NCBI GenBank assembly: GCA_002329485.1
Contig: DCTZ01000028.1
Coordinates: 1 to 64,000, forward strand
Length of the DNA: 64,000 nucleotides
Reading direction: 5' to 3'
DNA from: Caryophanales bacterium UBA1427
GTDB lineage: Bacteria > Bacillota_I > Bacilli_A > ML615J-28 > CAG-313
Part shown: positions 52,915 through 62,091 of the stretch, in pieces
How positions within the stretch are numbered: position 1 is the stretch's first letter
Layout: the number at the start of each line of letters is the position of its first letter
Program-made: the position numbers and the translations under genes
Notes under the pieces: generated by a model
What the model was told of the DNA's origin: nothing
Seen by the model: only the letters and a program-made list of their open reading frames with translations
Database searches by the model: none

Positions 52915-53559
52915 ATGAAAATCTTTATTGATACAGCTAATGTTGACGAAATCAGACAGGCATGGGATTTGGGGATTATCGACGGCGTTACCACCAATCC
53001 GACATTGATTATGAGAAGCGGACGCGACTTGGTAACCACTTTAAAGGAAATCAGCGAGATTGTCGACGATTGCATTTCCGGCGAAGTTATCAGTTTGGAT
53101 GCGGAAGGAATGATCAAAGAAGCCCATGAACTGGTGAAAATCAGCCCAAAAATTGTCATTAAAGTGCCGATGACCAAAGAAGGTTTGAAGGCCACCAAGC
53201 AGCTTGCCAAAGAAGGAATCCGCACCAATGTGACCTTGATTTTCTCGGCCAACCAAGCACTCTTAGCCGCAAAAGCCGGCGCTACTTTCGTTTCTCCGTT
53301 CCTTGGCAGACTCGACGACATCAGCCAGGAAAGTCTTATTTTGATAGAAGACATCAAACAAATCTTTTCCAATTACAACATCAAAACCGAAATCATCTGC
53401 GCCAGCATCCGTTCTCCTTTACACGTTTTAAACTGTGCCAAAATCGGTGCGGATATTGCCACTGTTCCTTATAAGACTCTTATGGAAATGTTTAACCACC
53501 CGTTAACCGATATCGGTATCGAACGTTTCCTTCAGGATTACGCCAAGTCCGCCAAGTAG
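52915..53559 (+). CDS. talC: transaldolase, small TalC-type
   Basis: This 214-residue TIM-barrel aldolase of the TalC/fructose-6-phosphate aldolase family forms a Schiff base through K83 (V-I-K-V-P). F129 (S-P-F-L-G-R) stands where E. coli fructose-6-phosphate aldolase has Tyr131; a phenylalanine there is associated with transaldolase activity, so transfer of dihydroxyacetone between sugar phosphates is preferred over the aldolase reaction. The ATG at 52915 has a GGGAGGAT site. It is one of two plus-strand genes and is divergent from the glm operon. It probably links pentose and hexose phosphates. Confidence 0.9.
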   Translation: MKIFIDTANVDEIRQAWDLGIIDGVTTNPTLIMRSGRDLVTTLKEISEIVDDCISGEVISLDAEGMIKEAHELVKISPKIVIKVPMTKEGLKATKQLAKEGIRTNVTLIFSANQALLAAKAGATFVSPFLGRLDDISQESLILIEDIKQIFSNYNIKTEIICASIRSPLHVLNCAKIGADIATVPYKTLMEMFNHPLTDIGIERFLQDYAKSAK

Positions 53560-53576
53560 TTTTTGCCCAAAATAGA

Positions 53577-53606
53577 AAAGGCACCTTGTTCGCCAAGGTG
53601 CTTTTT
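53577..53606. terminator. bidirectional terminator between talC and gerKB
   Basis: GCACCTTG-TTCGC-CAAGGTGC is flanked by T5 on the plus side and by T4 on the minus side. It can end both convergent transcripts. Confidence 0.88.
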
Positions 53607-54720
53607 AATTTGCTTTTTGTTTTTTTGTCTGGTTCCTTCGGAAGAAAGAAACCAACACCAAAAGAAACGGTATGATGATTTCGAAGATTAAATTCACATA
53701 TCTGATAATGTATTTGATCCGAAAATCGAGAAGTAAAGTATAGTTTTTGGGTGCGAAAAGACAGATTCCAAAAACAATCAACAAGGAAGCAATAAGTAAA
53801 ATGTTGGGTTTTTTTAGCTTAAAGACATAGTTTAACATATATTTGGTTGTGCTAAGCAAAACGGCCAGTTTGATGATAATCAAAACCATCATCACGTTGA
53901 TGACGATAATATCGAACCTTTGCACAAATACCGCAAACTCAATCCTTCTGGTGATTCTCAAAGACGGATGAATATCGATGGTCATCGCCACGGGTCCCAA
54001 AATAATGATATTCATTAAAGTGATAAGCAAAAGAACCACGCTTGCCATTATTAGGCCGTACACTCCGTAGCGGTAATTTTTGTCTTTCTGTTTTACGTAT
54101 TGGTAAATTCCGAACAAGGCAAACAGTTCCCCGAACGGGATGGCATAAGACATCAGAAAAGCGGGTTTTATCACGGGACCGAACCCGTATTCTAAAATCG
54201 GAAAGATGTAGTTTAGATGTATTCTGTTAAAAGACATAATCAGACCGGAAAAAGAGACAAAGATAAAAAGCGTGATATAAAACAACATCGTCGTAAAACG
54301 CGCAAAGACTTCGACCCCTTTGGAAAGCAGATAAAACAATAAGGCAAGAACCAAAAGCGAAAACCAAAGCAATTTGACTTCCTGTACCAAAAAAATATTT
54401 ACGACCTCATAGATATCCCGCAGGTTGAAAAACACCAAGCACAGAAAGTAAAGGGGATAAACGAGAAAAAGAATATAACAAACGGGTTTGCTCACGACAT
54501 GCGTCACGGTATCGCCGAAGTCTATACCCGAAACATTTCGGAAAAGCAACGTGTAAACAAAATAAATTAAAACCCCTCCGACTGCCCCGATGATTATCGG
54601 TATCCACAGATTGTTGGTTAATTCTTCGGCATAAAATCCCCGAATCAAGTCGTTCGCAAAAACATACATAAAAACAATTACCCAAAATTGACCGCGGGAT
54701 ATTAGTGTTTTTTCTTCCAT
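53605..54720 (-). CDS. gerKB: spore germination receptor permease subunit (GerAB/GerKB family)
   Basis: This 371-residue protein has ten predicted membrane helices and belongs to the GerAB branch of the amino acid-polyamine transporter fold. It forms part of the germinant receptor in the spore inner membrane, where it binds or passes the germinant signal. Typical features are the N-terminal S-R-G-Q-F-W and the R-R-I-E-F-A-V-F segment near residue 260. It is the last gene of an A-C-B operon and ends at a shared terminator. Confidence 0.92.
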   Translation of the reverse strand: MEEKTLISRGQFWVIVFMYVFANDLIRGFYAEELTNNLWIPIIIGAVGGVLIYFVYTLLFRNVSGIDFGDTVTHVVSKPVCYILFLVYPLYFLCLVFFNLRDIYEVVNIFLVQEVKLLWFSLLVLALLFYLLSKGVEVFARFTTMLFYITLFIFVSFSGLIMSFNRIHLNYIFPILEYGFGPVIKPAFLMSYAIPFGELFALFGIYQYVKQKDKNYRYGVYGLIMASVVLLLITLMNIIILGPVAMTIDIHPSLRITRRIEFAVFVQRFDIIVINVMMVLIIIKLAVLLSTTKYMLNYVFKLKKPNILLIASLLIVFGICLFAPKNYTLLLDFRIKYIIRYVNLIFEIIIPFLLVLVSFFRRNQTKKQKAN

Positions 54721-54729
54721 AAAGACCTC

Positions 54730-55872
54730 TTATTTTGATCTTGTGCGGTCAATCGTGGTTTCGAATTGATACCGGACTTTGATGGTCGGAAAAACCGTAT
54801 CATATCGATCTTTGATGCTTTGATAATACTCCGGGTTTGTCTGATGGATGGTTTCACAAAAGCCGAAGATATCGGCGTTATATTTATTCTGCGCCGTAAA
54901 AATCGCCAAGTCCATCAGACGCCTAAGGTCTTCGTTGATTTTATCTCTGATTTGATTCATTTCGTTTGGGGCAATTTCTACCGGAACCGCAACATTCATC
55001 TTATGTTTCAAAATAATAGTCGGTTCGCCTTTCTCTAATTTAAAACTCATTTTGCAGGAAGTGTTTTTTACCCCCACATATATTAATTTGTTGTTGTGTT
55101 CAATGTGCAAAACGGTTTTTTCGATTTTATCATATATATGGCGAAACCCCAAAGACTCTTCTTCCGACAGCCAGCCGAGCATTTTATCGTTTTTGAAAAC
55201 AGCGATGGTCGAAGCTTTTAACCTCATTTCGGGATCCGTGGTTTGGGTTGCTTCGTTGTCTTTGCCTTTTTCTTTATCGCCCACGATGGCAATGCTCGAA
55301 AGAGTCAGGCAGATATTCGGCAGCTTGAGCGCCGTCACGATTTCGTCGATGAAAGTGATTTTGCTTACCCCGTAAATCTTTTCAAAGTTTTCCAGTTTCG
55401 ATTCCACCGCCACCGCCGGGATATTGTGAAGCAGCGACCGCATTTTCAAAACGTCTTCCGCTTTTTCGTCGTGAGCCACCACCACATTGAAATTGTGCTG
55501 CGTCTCCCAATAATGGACAAAAAATTCGATATATTCCTCGATTCCCTCTTGGGCAAGTTCCGCACCGATGACCAAACACTGAATATGGAAAATAAACAAC
55601 CGGTTGACCGAAAAACTGGCCAGTTTCAGATAAGCGTCGTAAACTGTTGCGCCCTCCTCGGAAAAGATTACCACCGGGGAACTTTGGGTTGGTTTGCTGC
55701 CGAGGACATAATCGTTTACGGCCTGAGCCGAAACTTTGACCCCTTTTTCCGATTTGTCGATACCCATCGCAATAACCGTGGTATATTCGCTGACATCCAG
55801 TTTTTTGCACCCCGAAAGCATCAATAATCCAAAAGCAATTATCAACAAGATATATATTTTCTGTTTTTTCAT
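54730..55872 (-). CDS. gerKC: spore germination lipoprotein (Ger(x)C family)
   Basis: This 380-residue lipoprotein has the lipobox L-S-G-C at about residue 22 and the Ger(x)C domain structure. The segment V-I-A-M-G-I-D-K-S-E-K-G and the paired beta-sheet regions at about 30-200 and 215-370 match the family. GerC subunits sit on the outer leaflet of the spore inner membrane and are needed for receptor function. It lies between gerKA and gerKB with gaps under ten bases. Confidence 0.93.
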   Translation of the reverse strand: MKKQKIYILLIIAFGLLMLSGCKKLDVSEYTTVIAMGIDKSEKGVKVSAQAVNDYVLGSKPTQSSPVVIFSEEGATVYDAYLKLASFSVNRLFIFHIQCLVIGAELAQEGIEEYIEFFVHYWETQHNFNVVVAHDEKAEDVLKMRSLLHNIPAVAVESKLENFEKIYGVSKITFIDEIVTALKLPNICLTLSSIAIVGDKEKGKDNEATQTTDPEMRLKASTIAVFKNDKMLGWLSEEESLGFRHIYDKIEKTVLHIEHNNKLIYVGVKNTSCKMSFKLEKGEPTIILKHKMNVAVPVEIAPNEMNQIRDKINEDLRRLMDLAIFTAQNKYNADIFGFCETIHQTNPEYYQSIKDRYDTVFPTIKVRYQFETTIDRTRSK

Positions 55873-55880
55873 AATCGCTC

Positions 55881-57509
55881 CTAGTAAGGGTATTCGGCCG
55901 AAATGTTTTTGTTCCGTCGGAAGATCTTATTGATTTTGCCTCGGATTAGCGAATCTTCCATTCCGGAAGCGCTGAACGGCGCATAAGGCGACAGATAGTT
56001 GAAACCGAAACTTCGCAAACTGCATAAATGGGTTAACAGTGCCAGCGAAGCAAGCGTTACCCCGTACAATCCCCCAAGTATCGCCGCAATCAAAAACAGA
56101 TACCTTAACACCGTCAGAGTCAGATTCAGGAAGTAATCAGGAATGGTTAGGGAACAGATTGCGGTAATGGTTACGACGATAACGATGATTGAAGAAAAGA
56201 GTCCTGCCTGTACCGCCGATTCGCCGATGATAATCGCTCCCAAAAACGATAAGGACGATCCCAAGGATGTCGGCATCCTGGTCCCCGATTCACGCAGTAA
56301 ATCAAAGAAAAACATAATCAGCACGATTTCCAAAAAACCGGGAAACGGCAGGGCGTTTCTTTGCCCAGCAATACTCAAAAGCAAATCGATGGGCAATAGT
56401 TCCGAGTGAAAATGAATCAGCGAGATATATATGGCCGGCAAATACAGCCCCACGAAAAAAGCGACAAACCTGGTGTAACGGACAAACGAAGCGATATAGC
56501 CTTTCATGTAATAATCTTCCGGCGACTGCAGCGCCTGAACGAAAAGCATCGGGGCCACAAGCGCAAAAGGCGAACCGTCCACGAGGATGGCCACTCTTCC
56601 TTCGAAAAGACTTGCAACGACGGTGTCGGGTCTTTCGGTGCTGAAAATTGTCTGGAACATCGTCCATTGTTTTTCTCTCAAATAAAAAGAAACATATTCC
56701 GAATCCAAAATGTTCTCCGCATCAATCCCCTCAACCCGGGTTTTCACTTCCTTAACCAATTTGGGATCGGCAACCCCGTGGATATACATTACCACCACGC
56801 TCGTGTTGGATTTTTTCCCCAAGATATATTTTTCCATGCGAAAGTGGGGGTTTCGGATTCGGCGTCGAATTAAACAGACATTGGTCGAAAGCGATTCGTT
56901 GAAAGCTTCGTTGCCGCCTTTGACCGACACTTGCGCCATCGGTGCTTCGATTGCCCGTTCGTTTTTGATTTTCGCATCGATCAAAAAGCATTTTTTAACG
57001 CCTTCCACCAGAATAATGACATCCCCGTTCAACAGCGTAATAAACAGTTCCCCGAATTCTTCGGTATTCCGCACCGATGATAAAGTCATAATAAAGTTGT
57101 TGAAGTAATCGAAGGTGCTGTCTTGTTTATCCTGCTTGGGGATATTCCGATAATTATCGGAAATGGTTTTCAAAATCGATTCGTCGATGATTTTTTTGTC
57201 GCTGACGCCGGAAATATATACAACCGCAATCCTTTGTTTGTCCCAAGCATTTTTCAGATGCATTTGCCGGATGACCAAATCGAAGCAATTGCCCTGAACG
57301 GCTTTGATATAGGCAATGGTATCGTCGATACTGTCATACAGGGGTTTGTTCAAATAAGCGACTTCGGGTTCTTCGGCCATTTGCAACAATTTTTCGGTAT
57401 CGCTGCTTGGCCGGATGTACTTTTGGGCTGGAGTGTTTTCCGAGGTTTCCTTTCGCTTGGGCGGTTTTGATAAAAGAATTCGCAGTGCCTGAAAAAAACT
57501 TTTCTTCAT
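55881..57509 (-). CDS. gerKA: spore germination receptor subunit (GerA/GerKA family)
   Basis: This 542-residue subunit has two soluble N-terminal domains (about 60-300), then a membrane domain with five or six helices (about 315-490) and a cytoplasmic tail. Landmarks are R-R-R-I-R-N-P-H-F-R near residue 217, D-P-K-L-V near 250, and the family segment I-L-V-D-G-S-P-F-A-L near 312. It is the first gene of the gerKA-gerKC-gerKB operon. A sequence resembling a forespore sigma-G promoter precedes it (57531-57561). Confidence 0.94.
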   Translation of the reverse strand: MKKSFFQALRILLSKPPKRKETSENTPAQKYIRPSSDTEKLLQMAEEPEVAYLNKPLYDSIDDTIAYIKAVQGNCFDLVIRQMHLKNAWDKQRIAVVYISGVSDKKIIDESILKTISDNYRNIPKQDKQDSTFDYFNNFIMTLSSVRNTEEFGELFITLLNGDVIILVEGVKKCFLIDAKIKNERAIEAPMAQVSVKGGNEAFNESLSTNVCLIRRRIRNPHFRMEKYILGKKSNTSVVVMYIHGVADPKLVKEVKTRVEGIDAENILDSEYVSFYLREKQWTMFQTIFSTERPDTVVASLFEGRVAILVDGSPFALVAPMLFVQALQSPEDYYMKGYIASFVRYTRFVAFFVGLYLPAIYISLIHFHSELLPIDLLLSIAGQRNALPFPGFLEIVLIMFFFDLLRESGTRMPTSLGSSLSFLGAIIIGESAVQAGLFSSIIVIVVTITAICSLTIPDYFLNLTLTVLRYLFLIAAILGGLYGVTLASLALLTHLCSLRSFGFNYLSPYAPFSASGMEDSLIRGKINKIFRRNKNISAEYPY

Positions 57510-57530
57510 ATTATCCCTTTTCCTTTAGTT

Positions 57531-57561
57531 TATTATTGACGGTTTGAGTTTTTCGTATTCA
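57531..57561 (-). promoter_or_regulatory. possible forespore (sigma-G-like) promoter of the ger operon
   Basis: On the minus strand TGAATA, an 18-base spacer and AATAATA lie about 20 bases before gerKA. Sigma-G promoters of Bacillus have TGnATA-type -35 and CATnnTA-type -10 elements, and ger receptor operons are sigma-G controlled there. No sigma-A promoter of similar quality is visible. Confidence 0.45.
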
Positions 57562-57570
57562 CTTCGAAAA

Positions 57571-57604
57571 CAAAAAATGGCAGAAGTCAGACTGCCATTT
57601 TTTT
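57571..57604. terminator. terminator of the NUDIX gene, possibly bidirectional
   Basis: AAATGGCAG...CTGCCATTT with T/A tracts on both sides lies just past the stop at 57610. Confidence 0.85.
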
Positions 57605-57609
57605 ATTAA

Positions 57610-58098
57610 TCAATAATCCAAAGGATCTTCTTTGATTTCGCCCAAATAATCGAAATCGTGCTCGTATTTGCACAGGTACTTTTTGAATTCCCCTTTCAGC
57701 ATTCCCGGCAAAAAGTATTTGATGTTCCCCGCAATCCCCGAATTTTTTTCGTTCAAAATCCAATCGATTCTTTTCCAATCGATGATGCCTTCCGCCGTTT
57801 TAACGGGCGTCGGTTTTTTTAAGCCTTCCGGGATTTCGGCCAAAAAACAATACATTCCACCGAGAGTTTTAGGATCGTCGCTTACAATCCAGCCAACATG
57901 GGCCAAACATCTGATATCTTCAGCCCAAATGCCGCTTTCTTCGAACAGTTCCCTTCTGGCGCTTTCTTCGGGCGTTTCGTGAGGTTCGATGTGACCGCCG
58001 AGACCGTTCCATCTTCCCATCCAGGAAGGATTATCGCGGTTGATCAATAAGATTTCGTCTTTGCATTTAAGAAAGATGAGCGTATATTTCAGTTCCAT
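57610..58098 (-). CDS. NUDIX hydrolase (8-oxo-dGTP diphosphatase-like)
   Basis: This 162-residue protein has a complete NUDIX box, G35-x5-E41-x7-R49-E50-L-F-E53-E54-S-G56, which binds magnesium and cleaves a nucleoside diphosphate linked to another group. The upstream W-N-G-L-G-G-H-I-E motif is typical of MutT-type enzymes. It is translated from an ATG that overlaps the end of the PfkB-kinase gene by 32 bases, with an AGAGG site. It closes a three-gene operon and may have a housekeeping or a sugar-nucleotide role. Confidence 0.88.
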   Translation of the reverse strand: MELKYTLIFLKCKDEILLINRDNPSWMGRWNGLGGHIEPHETPEESARRELFEESGIWAEDIRCLAHVGWIVSDDPKTLGGMYCFLAEIPEGLKKPTPVKTAEGIIDWKRIDWILNEKNSGIAGNIKYFLPGMLKGEFKKYLCKYEHDFDYLGEIKEDPLDY

Positions 58099-59041
58099 TT
58101 TTCGCGACCTCTTTTTCGTATTCTTTTACAACTCTTTCTACTTCCTCAATATTCGGGAAAGCATCCAAACAATGCTTCCTGGTGACGCTTAAACCGGATG
58201 CAACAATCGCAAAAGCAATCGCTTCGACGATTTCGTTTTTTAAAGCAAGCTTATAGGCAAGGGCGCCGTTGAAAGCATCTCCCGCTCCGGTTGTATCGAT
58301 TACTTCTTCGCTTTTTAAGGCAAGAGCCGGAAAATGACGGAAGGTGTTGTTCTGATACAACAACGCTCCCTCTGCTCCCAAAGTAATCACAAGTCGGCTG
58401 AATTTGCTTGCTTTTATTCTTTCCTTCAATTTATCCAACGATGCATCGGACGAAACACCGAAAAGCATTTTGGCTTCGCCGAGATTAGGTGTAAGCAAGA
58501 AGGCTTGATTCAAATAAGGGATTGCCTCTTTATTGAAAGGAGCGGGATTGATGACGGTTTTGACATTGTGTTTTTGAGCAAGCATCAAACCCGTTTTGAT
58601 AAAGGAAAGGGGATATTCCAATTGCATAAGCAAAATGTCGCTATGGGCGATTACCTCTTCGTAAGGCAAAAGCATTTCGCCGGAAATACAGTCCGAAACG
58701 CCGGGATTAACAATCACCGAGTTTTGTCCGTCCTGCGAAGTTAGAATGGAAGCAATGGCCGTTTTTTGGTTTTTTACCTGGGTGACAAAAGAGGTAACAC
58801 CGGCCTCTTTCAACGTTTGAAAGATTTTTTCTCCGAAGGCGTCCCGCCCCACAAAGGTAATAAAGTTGACGCTTGCGCCGAGTCTTGCCAGGGCGACGGC
58901 CTGATTGAAGCCTTTTCCGCCCGGTTCTTCGTGGACGTGTTTTGCCAAAACCGTTTCGCCGGTTTGGGGAAGGCGTTCCAGTTCAAAAAAGAGCGATTGT
59001 CCGCTTAATCCGATGACGGTAACCGTTGGTTTGTTTTTCAT
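58067..59041 (-). CDS. PfkB-family carbohydrate kinase (ribokinase-like)
   Basis: This 324-residue kinase has the ribokinase signatures: P-G-G-K-G-F-N-Q-A-V-A-L-A-R-L-G near residue 40 and the C-terminal D-T-T-G-A-G-D-A-F-N-G-A with the catalytic aspartate. It phosphorylates a sugar or nucleoside. I chose the ATG at 59041 because the GGAGG site stands eight bases upstream; another ATG at 59047 is too close. It follows the glucokinase-regulator-like gene by about 70 bases. The shared operon suggests both handle the same sugar or sugar phosphate. Confidence 0.9.
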   Translation of the reverse strand: MKNKPTVTVIGLSGQSLFFELERLPQTGETVLAKHVHEEPGGKGFNQAVALARLGASVNFITFVGRDAFGEKIFQTLKEAGVTSFVTQVKNQKTAIASILTSQDGQNSVIVNPGVSDCISGEMLLPYEEVIAHSDILLMQLEYPLSFIKTGLMLAQKHNVKTVINPAPFNKEAIPYLNQAFLLTPNLGEAKMLFGVSSDASLDKLKERIKASKFSRLVITLGAEGALLYQNNTFRHFPALALKSEEVIDTTGAGDAFNGALAYKLALKNEIVEAIAFAIVASGLSVTRKHCLDAFPNIEEVERVVKEYEKEVAKNGTEIYAHLS

Positions 59042-59069
59042 AACCATAACCTCCACCCTTTATGATTGA

Positions 59070-59090
59070 TGGGGGTAAGTTTTACCCCCA
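59070..59090. other. perfect hairpin between the SIS-protein gene and the kinase gene
   Basis: TGGGGGTAA-GTT-TTACCCCCA is a perfect nine-base-pair stem. On the minus strand it is not followed by T, so it is not a terminator for this operon. It may stabilise or mark a processed mRNA end. Confidence 0.5.
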
Positions 59091-59113
59091 CCTGTTTTTT
59101 TATTTACCGGTTC

Positions 59114-60886
59114 TTATTTTACTTCCTGAGTCGGGTCAAAACCCAAGCGTTTCAAGGTTTCCACGACATACGATTCGCGGTATTCTTCTTTCGGATCGCG
59201 GCCCAAATAAGATTTAAAGAATTCTTCGCAGGCCTGTTCGTAAGGAATACCGGCGATGTTGGCGATAATTCTTGTGCTTCTGTCAATCAGTTTCTTGTTG
59301 GTCGGAAGCACCTGAATCATCCAGTTGGACCAGACACGGCCCATTTTGGCCATGGTGGCGGTGCTTAAAATATTGAAGGCAAGTTTGACAAGCAAATGGG
59401 TCATCAGATCGGTGCAGGTTCTCGGAACTTCCACCGGAATGTGGATTTCGTTTTCCAATAGTTTCGTATCCGGAATATTACCCAAACGGATGACGATGCC
59501 GTCGTCGAATTTGTGGATATTGTTGTGGTACCATTTCATGACTTCCGGAGTCGCCGAACCGTTGATGTCGATGCAAACCAAACGGGCCGGACGGCGGGAA
59601 TACCGGGACGGATCGTCGATATTTCCGATGTTGTATTGTTCGACTTCGCTGCTGGCAACTTTCGGCGGATTGTTGATGATTGCTTCGCTTGCCTTTAGGC
59701 GTTTATAGTCTTCTACGGTCCAGTCCAAGCCTTTGATCGGACGGCGGAACACATGTTGCCAGGCCACGGTATTCGGATAAAGCGGATCCTTCGCATAAGC
59801 CCAGCTGACCTGCGCTTCGGTATCGTTGAATTTTTTAAACGGCGGAAGCGTGAATGTCGGCTGACGTTCGGTGGTGTCGGTCAGAATATCGAGCAAATAG
59901 TCATGGGTAATATATGTAATCAAACCGTTTTTTTGGTAAGTTTCGGTTTCGTATTCGACGGCTTTAGCCAAACCTGCTAAAGCTTTTCCGCCGGATAAGG
60001 CTTGATTCAGTTTCACGAATTCTTTGACATATTCCTGCAAGTCCAATGCCGGAACGCCCACGACTTCCAATTCTTCCGGGGTCAGGTTTTCTTTCAGCCA
60101 TCTGCCGCAAGCCACTTCGATGGCGGCCCCGACGGTTAACAGTTCCACGGTCGTTACCTGCATTCTGGTCGAACCGGCAATCGCCATGTTGCCGACGAAG
60201 CAATTGATTTTGATGATATTGTCACGTTCGAAAACCATACGGCAGCGTTCTAAATGATTGACCAGGATTTCTTTCGGGTTGCAATAGATATAGTAAGTCG
60301 TGCAGCACTGTTTGTCGGCTTCGATGACCGAACCGTTGATGCTTGCGGAAAGACCGCATTCCGCTAGGCCAACGACAACATCGCCGGGTCCGACTTTCGC
60401 GTCGATAATCTGTTGGGCGCCGAATGTCATATAGTCTTCAAAGTTTTCCACAGATCTTACTAAAGCGCGGTCGCCGCCGGTTGTAAGACTGTTGGAGACT
60501 TCGCTGATTTCCAAAAATTCCTTTCTTCTGGCCGGTAGTTTTTGAATGAGGGAAGTCCAGAAATATCTCCACGCCGCATCAAGTTGCAAAGCCAAACGGC
60601 CCGAAGCACCGACGCTTGAGAAAAGAACGGTTCTTCTTTCGTCGATTGCCCGTTTGATGTCGGAGATTAAGCGCTGAAATTCCGGTGTTTCAAAAGCTTT
60701 GGATGCGACAACGGGGATTTCGCTGTCGGCCGATAAAATCATCTTGATTCCCTGGGCGGTATCCTTTGAAATCACAAAACTCAAGTTTTTGGTTTTGGGA
60801 TTCGGCTGTTCGGTCGGGATTACACCCAAATGGAATTGCTTTTCGTTTTCGATGAAATTGCGTGCGGCCTCTTTATAATTTAACAT
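59114..60886 (-). CDS. double-SIS, glucokinase regulatory protein/MurQ-like protein
   Basis: This 590-residue protein is twice the length of the MurNAc-6-phosphate etherase MurQ and resembles the eukaryotic glucokinase regulatory protein GCKR, which has two sugar-phosphate isomerase (SIS) domains. The first half holds S-S-V-G-A-S-G-R-L near residue 92 (cf. G-A-G-T-S-G-R-L in MurQ), followed by G-G-D-R-A-L-V-R-S-V-E and V-V-V-G-L-A-E-C-G-L-S-A-S. A pattern N-M-A-I-A-G-S-T-R-M-Q marks the end of the first SIS domain (MurQ: P-A-I-A-G-S-T-R-L). The rest is the second SIS-like domain and a helical C-terminus. Whether it is an enzyme or a regulator is unknown. It leads an operon with a PfkB kinase. 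Confidence 0.78.
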   Translation of the reverse strand: MLNYKEAARNFIENEKQFHLGVIPTEQPNPKTKNLSFVISKDTAQGIKMILSADSEIPVVASKAFETPEFQRLISDIKRAIDERRTVLFSSVGASGRLALQLDAAWRYFWTSLIQKLPARRKEFLEISEVSNSLTTGGDRALVRSVENFEDYMTFGAQQIIDAKVGPGDVVVGLAECGLSASINGSVIEADKQCCTTYYIYCNPKEILVNHLERCRMVFERDNIIKINCFVGNMAIAGSTRMQVTTVELLTVGAAIEVACGRWLKENLTPEELEVVGVPALDLQEYVKEFVKLNQALSGGKALAGLAKAVEYETETYQKNGLITYITHDYLLDILTDTTERQPTFTLPPFKKFNDTEAQVSWAYAKDPLYPNTVAWQHVFRRPIKGLDWTVEDYKRLKASEAIINNPPKVASSEVEQYNIGNIDDPSRYSRRPARLVCIDINGSATPEVMKWYHNNIHKFDDGIVIRLGNIPDTKLLENEIHIPVEVPRTCTDLMTHLLVKLAFNILSTATMAKMGRVWSNWMIQVLPTNKKLIDRSTRIIANIAGIPYEQACEEFFKSYLGRDPKEEYRESYVVETLKRLGFDPTQEVK

Positions 60887-60944
60887 AAATACCTCCTAAT
60901 GTATTTACCGAAAAGGTAATTTTAAATAGCCTTTCAATATTTAA

Positions 60945-60973
60945 ATTATATCATACCCCCCTATTCAATGCAA
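60945..60973 (-). promoter_or_regulatory. sigma-A promoter for the SIS-protein/kinase/NUDIX operon
   Basis: On the minus strand TTGCAT, a 17-base spacer and TATAAT lie about 60 bases before the first gene. Confidence 0.8.
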
Positions 60974-61005
60974 GCAAATGCAAACGCTACTTTCAATTTC
61001 CAAAA

Positions 61006-61034
61006 ACGAAAAAAGTTCTTTCGGGAAGAACTTT
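61006..61034 (-). terminator. terminator of the cation diffusion facilitator gene
   Basis: On the minus strand AAAGTTCTT-CCCGA-AAGAACTTT runs into T-rich sequence, about 30 bases past the stop. Confidence 0.82.
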
Positions 61035-61060
61035 GGGTTTTAAAGATAAAGAAGAAAAAA

Positions 61061-61924
61061 CTACCTTTCGTTCGGTTCGAAATGGGCAAACAGTTCGACT
61101 TTTTTGTTGAGCCTTTCCTGCAGAATATTCTCCAAACGGTGCGAGAGTTCGTGGGCTTTGTATACCGAAAGCTCTGGTTCAGTAATAATGTGCAAATCGA
61201 TATAGATATGTTCCAGCCGGCCGCGGCTTCTGATTTTATGGACATTCAGCACTTCCGGTTCGGCTTCGACGATTTTCTTGATATCCACTTCGTTGACGAC
61301 AGTTTTATCCACCAATACGCAGATGGTCATTTTGAAAATTTTCAGACACGAAAGAAAAATGAATACCGCTATCACTATCGAAACAAGCGGATCGATAAAG
61401 ACGGGCAGACCCGACTTTATCAAAATCAAAGAAACCAAAACCCCGATGGATATAAAAATGTCGCTTCTTGTGTGATAGGAATCGGAAATAAGTACGTCGC
61501 TACCTAGTTTTCGTCCCATCCGGTGTTCGTAAAAAGCCACAAACCCGTTAATAAAAATGGTTATGACCAAAGTTACGAGCGTTGCCGGGGTAACCGAAAA
61601 AGCCCTTGGGTTAAGCAAACAGCCGATAGCTTTACTGATTATATTGATTACCATCCAAAGCAGCAAAAAACCGATGGCAAATCCGGAAACCGTTTCGAAC
61701 TTCTGATAACCGTACGGATGGGTTTTATCGGCGGGTTTGGACGACAGTTTGATTCCGATGATGCCGATGACGTTGGAAATACTGTCCGTGAAAGAATGAT
61801 AACCGTCGGCGGTTAAACTGTTGATGTTAAACAATAAACCAAACAAAATTTTCAAAAACGTGACTGTTAAATTCAGGATTAAAATAATAACCAGTATTCG
61901 GGTGATTTTTTGATATTTAGACAA
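61061..61924 (-). CDS. cation diffusion facilitator family transporter
   Basis: This protein of about 287 residues exports divalent metals (Zn, Mn, Fe or similar) in exchange for protons. It has six membrane helices and a C-terminal cytoplasmic domain (about 200-287). Metal-binding acids in the first site are in A-D-G-Y-H-S-F-T-D-S (helix 2), with the partner S-D-S-Y-H-T-R-S-D in helix 5. The start is uncertain: I prefer TTG at 61924 behind an AGAAGGTG site, which gives a normal length. The ATG at 62011 would add a basic 29-residue tail and would start inside the hppA terminator region. Confidence 0.88.
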   Translation of the reverse strand: MSKYQKITRILVIILILNLTVTFLKILFGLLFNINSLTADGYHSFTDSISNVIGIIGIKLSSKPADKTHPYGYQKFETVSGFAIGFLLLWMVINIISKAIGCLLNPRAFSVTPATLVTLVITIFINGFVAFYEHRMGRKLGSDVLISDSYHTRSDIFISIGVLVSLILIKSGLPVFIDPLVSIVIAVFIFLSCLKIFKMTICVLVDKTVVNEVDIKKIVEAEPEVLNVHKIRSRGRLEHIYIDLHIITEPELSVYKAHELSHRLENILQERLNKKVELFAHFEPNER

Positions 61925-62010
61925 GGCAACACCTTCTGAAAATGTTCTCCTAGTTATATTATTCTTTTTAATCCCGAATGTGCCTGGTCCAACCAGTCTT
62001 TTCTTACGCA

Positions 62011-62059
62011 AAAATAAAAAACCCGTTTAAACCATCAGTCGTTGGCATAAACGGGTTTT
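62011..62059 (-). terminator. terminator of hppA
   Basis: On the minus strand AAAACCCGTTTA...TAAACGGGTTTT is followed by T-rich sequence, about 30 bases past the hppA stop. Confidence 0.87.
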
Positions 62060-62091
62060 AAATTATATCAAGAAGTAGGAGAAAGTCGATT

